NCBI GenBank assembly: GCA_022567305.1 | Contig: JADFHF010000006.1 | Coordinates: 1-64,000 of the forward strand | Source: Bacteroidota bacterium | GTDB taxonomy: Bacteria > Bacteroidota > Rhodothermia > Rhodothermales > UBA10348 | Direction of reading: 5' to 3' | Length of the DNA: 64,000 nt | In this document: positions 61,012 through 64,000 of the stretch, one piece after another | How positions within the stretch are numbered: position 1 is the stretch's first letter | Layout of the letters: each line of letters begins with the position of its first letter | Position numbers and translations under genes: made by a program | Notes under the pieces: model-generated | Seen by the model: only the letters and a program-made list of their open reading frames with translations | Databases searched by the model: none | Told to the model about the DNA's origin: nothing

Positions 61012-61801
61012 ATATGTCTTGCGTCCAGGCACCACCTGGGGGCGTACAGATTCGTCTGGCTACGACCAGGGCCCTTCAAAGGCCCCCTTCGATCGTTCGA
61101 TATGAGGATAGGTTTACTACCCCATGCGTGGCCAAAACACGCGATGCTAGAAAAAAGAATCCTTTTCAATATGTCTGAAAAACGAGTCAGCATCGAGTTC
61201 TGCGTAGCATTTAAACGCCCACGTTCGGGTGCGCTGTGCTTCCGTGTTATAGTTGATGGTACAAAGGATGGCCACTTCCCTCCGAATGCGGAGCGGGCGG
61301 ATATCCTAGCGTTTGAATTTGCACTGATGGACTCGTTCCTATGGTGAGTCCGCGTTCCGACGGCAGCCTGAATAATCCGGCTGAACCATAATAAAAGGAT
61401 CGGTAGTTCGAGAATAAAATCAAACACTGATCCTTTGAGCGGCCTTTTTAGCAGGGTCCTGAAACGGATAGAATCCGTATTCATCGCAACACGCGTTTGT
61501 TCGAGCCTGCTTGACAACAATATAGAATGGGTGAATGGTCGGTTTTTCAGTCAAATACTCGCGATGTGTGGGTATCGGTAACCGAAGGGTACACAAAGTG
61601 CGGTATGGCCCTGTAAATGGCTTGCACCGGGTAAATGATCCCGATAACCTTTGGCCTTGACGCGGAGATAGGAATAACCTCTAAGATAAATTCGTTGAGT
61701 CAGAGCAACGAAATCGCAAAATCAGGGTAGTACTGAATTCCTCGACCGACACTATATAACAAGACGGATCCCACCCGTTAAGCCTACTGGACCTTTCAAT
61801 T
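61012..61801. other. 790-bp gap between divergent RNase E/G and citrate synthase genes
   Basis: Nothing secure. A plus-strand ORF at 61171-61347 (58 residues, MSEKRVSIEFCVAFKRPR...) lacks a ribosome site and a family match. At 61394-61438 AAAGGATC and GATCCTTT form an eight-base stem with a long loop. Just upstream of the RNase start, GGGCC/GGCCC pairs in the leader. The length suggests regulated 5' leaders, known for rne in other bacteria, plus the citrate synthase promoter. Confidence 0.35.
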
Positions 61802-62974
61802 ATGGCCACGTCCAATCTTCCTCTATCAACCAACGGCAAATCAAAACCCGCACAGTCAGGGGGGCTAGAGGGTGTTGTAGCACTGGAAACCAAAATCTGC
61901 CACATCGACGGACAGAAGGGAGAACTGATTTATGCCGGGTACGACATTCAAGACCTCGCCGCAAATGCGACGTTTGAGGAGGTCGCTTTCTTACTCTGGA
62001 ACGGACGCCTGCCGTCTTCCGAGGAGACGGAAGTGCTGATTCGGAAATTTGCCGCTGAGCGAACACTCCCGCCCATGATCGTCGACATTCTACGAATGAC
62101 CCCGGAGGATGCCAATCCAATGGCGGCCCTTCGAACCGGCATATCCGTTCTTTCACTTTTTGATGGTGAAGCGGATGATTCGTCTCCAGAGGCCAACTAT
62201 CGGAAAGCCATCCGATTGACCGCCCGAATTCCTGTGTTGATTACCACATTCGATAGAATTCGAAAAGGAAAGGAAATCGTGCAGCCGTTGCGAGAAGGGT
62301 CGGAAGCCCACAATTTTCTCTACATGCTCTTAGGTGAGGAACCGGGTGAAGCCGCGGTACGCACATTCGATGCATGCCTCGTGCTGCACGCCGAACACGG
62401 CCTCAATGCTTCAACGTTTGCAGGCAGGGTCATTGGGGCCACCTTGTCGGATATGTATTCTGCCATAACCGGCGCCGTCGGCGCACTTAAAGGACCTCTG
62501 CATGGCGGCGCGAATATTCGAGTGATGGAGATGCTCAATGATATTGATCGGAAAAACGCCAATCCGAAAGCGTATATCCAGTCTCTTCTTGCTCAGAAAG
62601 CGCGCGTGATGGGTTTCGGACATCGCGTTTACAAAACTCTTGATCCCCGGGCAGCTATCCTTCGTGAAATGCTGGACGACCTGAGCCGCGAGCGAGGAAC
62701 AAGAAAGTGGTACGAGATGAGCCTCGAGATCATGGATATCATGGAGACTGAAAAAGGGCTCTATCCGAACGTAGACTTTTTCAGCGCCTCGGTCTACGCA
62801 ACGCTGGGTATAGACTCGGATCTCTTCACACCCATATTCGCTCAATCCCGGATTACCGGCTGGACCGCGCATTTGCTTGAACAATGGAAAGACAATCGAT
62901 TGATCCGTCCGAGAGCCGCATACACAGGCCCTCGCGGTCTTTCGACAAAAAGGCTGAATTTGAATCCCGGATGA
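61802..62974 (+). CDS. gltA: Citrate synthase
   Basis: A 390-residue citrate synthase, catalysing oxaloacetate plus acetyl-CoA to citrate, in the cytoplasm. Active-site elements: His in LHAEHGLNAS, His in GPLHGGANI, the MGFGHRVYKTLDPRA loop, and Asp in NVDFFSASVYATLGI. The short length fits the short-chain bacterial form. ATG at 61802. It lies upstream of sdhC on the same strand, separated by 226 bp, so TCA cycle genes are clustered here. Confidence 0.93.
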   Translation: MATSNLPLSTNGKSKPAQSGGLEGVVALETKICHIDGQKGELIYAGYDIQDLAANATFEEVAFLLWNGRLPSSEETEVLIRKFAAERTLPPMIVDILRMTPEDANPMAALRTGISVLSLFDGEADDSSPEANYRKAIRLTARIPVLITTFDRIRKGKEIVQPLREGSEAHNFLYMLLGEEPGEAAVRTFDACLVLHAEHGLNASTFAGRVIGATLSDMYSAITGAVGALKGPLHGGANIRVMEMLNDIDRKNANPKAYIQSLLAQKARVMGFGHRVYKTLDPRAAILREMLDDLSRERGTRKWYEMSLEIMDIMETEKGLYPNVDFFSASVYATLGIDSDLFTPIFAQSRITGWTAHLLEQWKDNRLIRPRAAYTGPRGLSTKRLNLNPG

Positions 62975-63200
62975 GTCTTCGGTGGTTTGATTGAGATCGG
63001 GCAATCGCTCTTGCCGCAGCCCGCAATTCCCGTATTCTTCGTCTCGGTGGCAGTGATCTACGCTCATTTCAACATTATTTGAAGGCCTCCGTTTGTAGAT
63101 TTCAAACGCAGGCGAAATGTACGTTCACTGCGCGCTTGAACGCTCTCCCGGTTGCCACCACAACACGAACTTCGGATTCGTTCATCCTCATTCTGCGGAA

Positions 63201-63890
63201 ATGACTCAATCCCGCTCGAAGCTTCGAAGTCTTTTCTCGTCCCAGGTTGGCAAGAAACTGTTGACGGGAATCACAGGTCTCGCCCTGGTCGTCTTCGTGC
63301 TGGAGCACATGCTGGGGAATTTGCAGTTTCTAGCCGGGGATGATGCATACAACGCGTACGCCCACTTCCTCGTGGGTCTCGGCCCCGCGTTATGGGTGGT
63401 CGAAGTCATTCTTCTCGTATTTCTACTCATGCACATCGCACTCGGCATCAAGATTTGGATGGGCAGCCGTCGGGCTCGTACGTCTCGATATCGGAAGAGC
63501 AAAAGTGCGGGTGAACCGAGTCGTCAAACGCTTAGCTCACGAAGTATGCTGGTGACGGGGCTCGTTATCGGCATTTTCCTGGTCATCCACCTCGCGTCGT
63601 TTAAGTACGGAGCATACTACGAGACTACGATCGATGGCACGGTTATGCGGGACCTCGCACGGCTCATGCGACAGAAATTTCATGATCCGGCGTACGCATT
63701 CGGGTATCCAGCAGTCGTATTACTCCTGGCCGTTCATCTCAGACACGGGATCTGGAGTGCTTTTCAATCCCTTGGCGCCATGAGACCATCTATTTCTAGA
63801 CCTGTGTACACCTTGGGTGGATTGTTGGGGCTCGGAATTGCCGTCGGCTTTCTGATCGTTCCCATCGCCATATTTTTTGACTGGGTATAA
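63201..63890 (+). CDS. sdhC: Succinate dehydrogenase cytochrome b subunit
   Basis: The ATG at 63201 gives 229 residues (MTQSRSKLRSLFSSQVGKKL); an upstream start at 63117 is rejected because it would add 28 hydrophilic residues before the first helix. Five membrane helices carry the diheme histidines: VLEHMLGN, LLMHIALGI, FLVIHLASF, and VHLRHGIWSAFQSLG. This is the single-subunit cytochrome b558-type anchor found in Bacteroidota, which passes electrons from succinate to menaquinone. The sdhA start is 30 bp downstream. Confidence 0.9.
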   Translation: MTQSRSKLRSLFSSQVGKKLLTGITGLALVVFVLEHMLGNLQFLAGDDAYNAYAHFLVGLGPALWVVEVILLVFLLMHIALGIKIWMGSRRARTSRYRKSKSAGEPSRQTLSSRSMLVTGLVIGIFLVIHLASFKYGAYYETTIDGTVMRDLARLMRQKFHDPAYAFGYPAVVLLLAVHLRHGIWSAFQSLGAMRPSISRPVYTLGGLLGLGIAVGFLIVPIAIFFDWV

Positions 63891-63919
63891 TTCCAGACGA
63901 CACGAATTCCGCACAACTC

Positions 63920-64000
63920 ATGCATTCAGTTCTTGCTTCAAACGTTCCACCGGGCCGACTAGAAGAAAAGTGGGACAATTATAAGAGCCGTGTGAAGTTG
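63920..64000 (+). CDS. sdhA: Succinate dehydrogenase flavoprotein, N-terminus (cut by edge)
   Basis: An ATG at 63920 opens 27 codons to the edge: MHSVLASNVPPGRLEEKWDN, then YKSRVKL. Bacteroidota SdhA proteins begin like this (x-IPxGPLxxKWxxYKSxxxLV), before the FAD-binding Rossmann part. Adjacent to sdhC on the same strand, which makes the call safe despite the short length. Confidence 0.85.
   Translation, partial: MHSVLASNVPPGRLEEKWDNYKSRVKL

Noticed and set aside
60826-61347. 173-residue plus-strand frame opposite the RNase E/G start
   Set aside because: Its first half is antisense to conserved RNase sequence and the second half lacks a start signal.
1-64000. CRISPR arrays, tRNA or rRNA genes
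   Set aside because: The only regular repeats are the 14- and 15-bp tandem arrays, without spacers; I saw no tRNA cloverleaf or rRNA core sequence, though this was by eye.

Overview
The window looks like chromosome of a marine member of the Rhodothermota/Bacteroidota. A secreted protein carries a type IX secretion sorting domain (ending at 8853). The succinate dehydrogenase cytochrome b and the start of SdhA are of the Bacteroidota kind, and many genes are secreted or lipoprotein genes with weak or absent Shine-Dalgarno sites. The identification rests on recognised motifs only; no search was run. I saw no rRNA, tRNA or CRISPR array.

Layout. 1-6.2 kb: a DinB fragment, a ThuA/PQQ-type sugar dehydrogenase fusion, an intradiol dioxygenase-like protein, an HXXEE-type membrane gene broken by one TGA, an atypical Nramp transporter, an arginase-family enzyme and a small holin-like membrane protein. 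6.2-10.9 kb is a scar zone. It holds a decayed tyrosine recombinase N-terminus, a type IX-secreted Ig-like protein, a CDGSH iron-sulfur protein, a glyoxalase stump and long gaps. 10.9-14.1 kb: a PadR regulator and an ADOP/MacB-type permease, bracketed by a ~90-bp imperfect direct repeat. 14.1-19.9 kb: an M20 peptidase, a DMT transporter, a GNAT-like acyltransferase and small secreted or lipoprotein genes.

19.9-37.3 kb carries three paralogous ~1,020-1,090-residue sortilin/BNR-type exoproteins. The third leads a tight four-gene run with the two enzymes of the N-acetyl-D-glutamate route (DgcA, DgcN types) and a YkvI-type permease. A frameshifted HEAT-repeat gene, a DUF1353 protein, a methyltransferase, a thioredoxin-like protein and an LTXXQ lipoprotein lie between. 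37.6-42.7 kb: a tiny ORF with its own terminator, an OPT transporter, a Gfo/Idh oxidoreductase and an envelope-protein gene killed by three in-frame stops.

43-48 kb: an unknown protein with a duplicated PLWK motif, an acyl-CoA carboxylase beta subunit and a four-LysM lytic transglycosylase. 48.6-51.9 kb: an ECF sigma factor, a probable membrane anti-sigma protein and two related exported coiled-coil proteins, closed by a perfect terminator. 52-64 kb: amidase, apt, RidA, SDR, two metallo-beta-lactamase-fold hydrolases, DinB, RNase E/G without its zinc-link cysteines, citrate synthase, sdhC and the start of sdhA.

Themes: envelope and murein maintenance (transglycosylase, amidase, sigma operon, D-glutamate enzymes), large exported beta-propellers, and several genes broken by single lesions. 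Two short tandem repeat arrays (15 bp at 4991-5065, 14 bp at 58213-58338) are unexplained.
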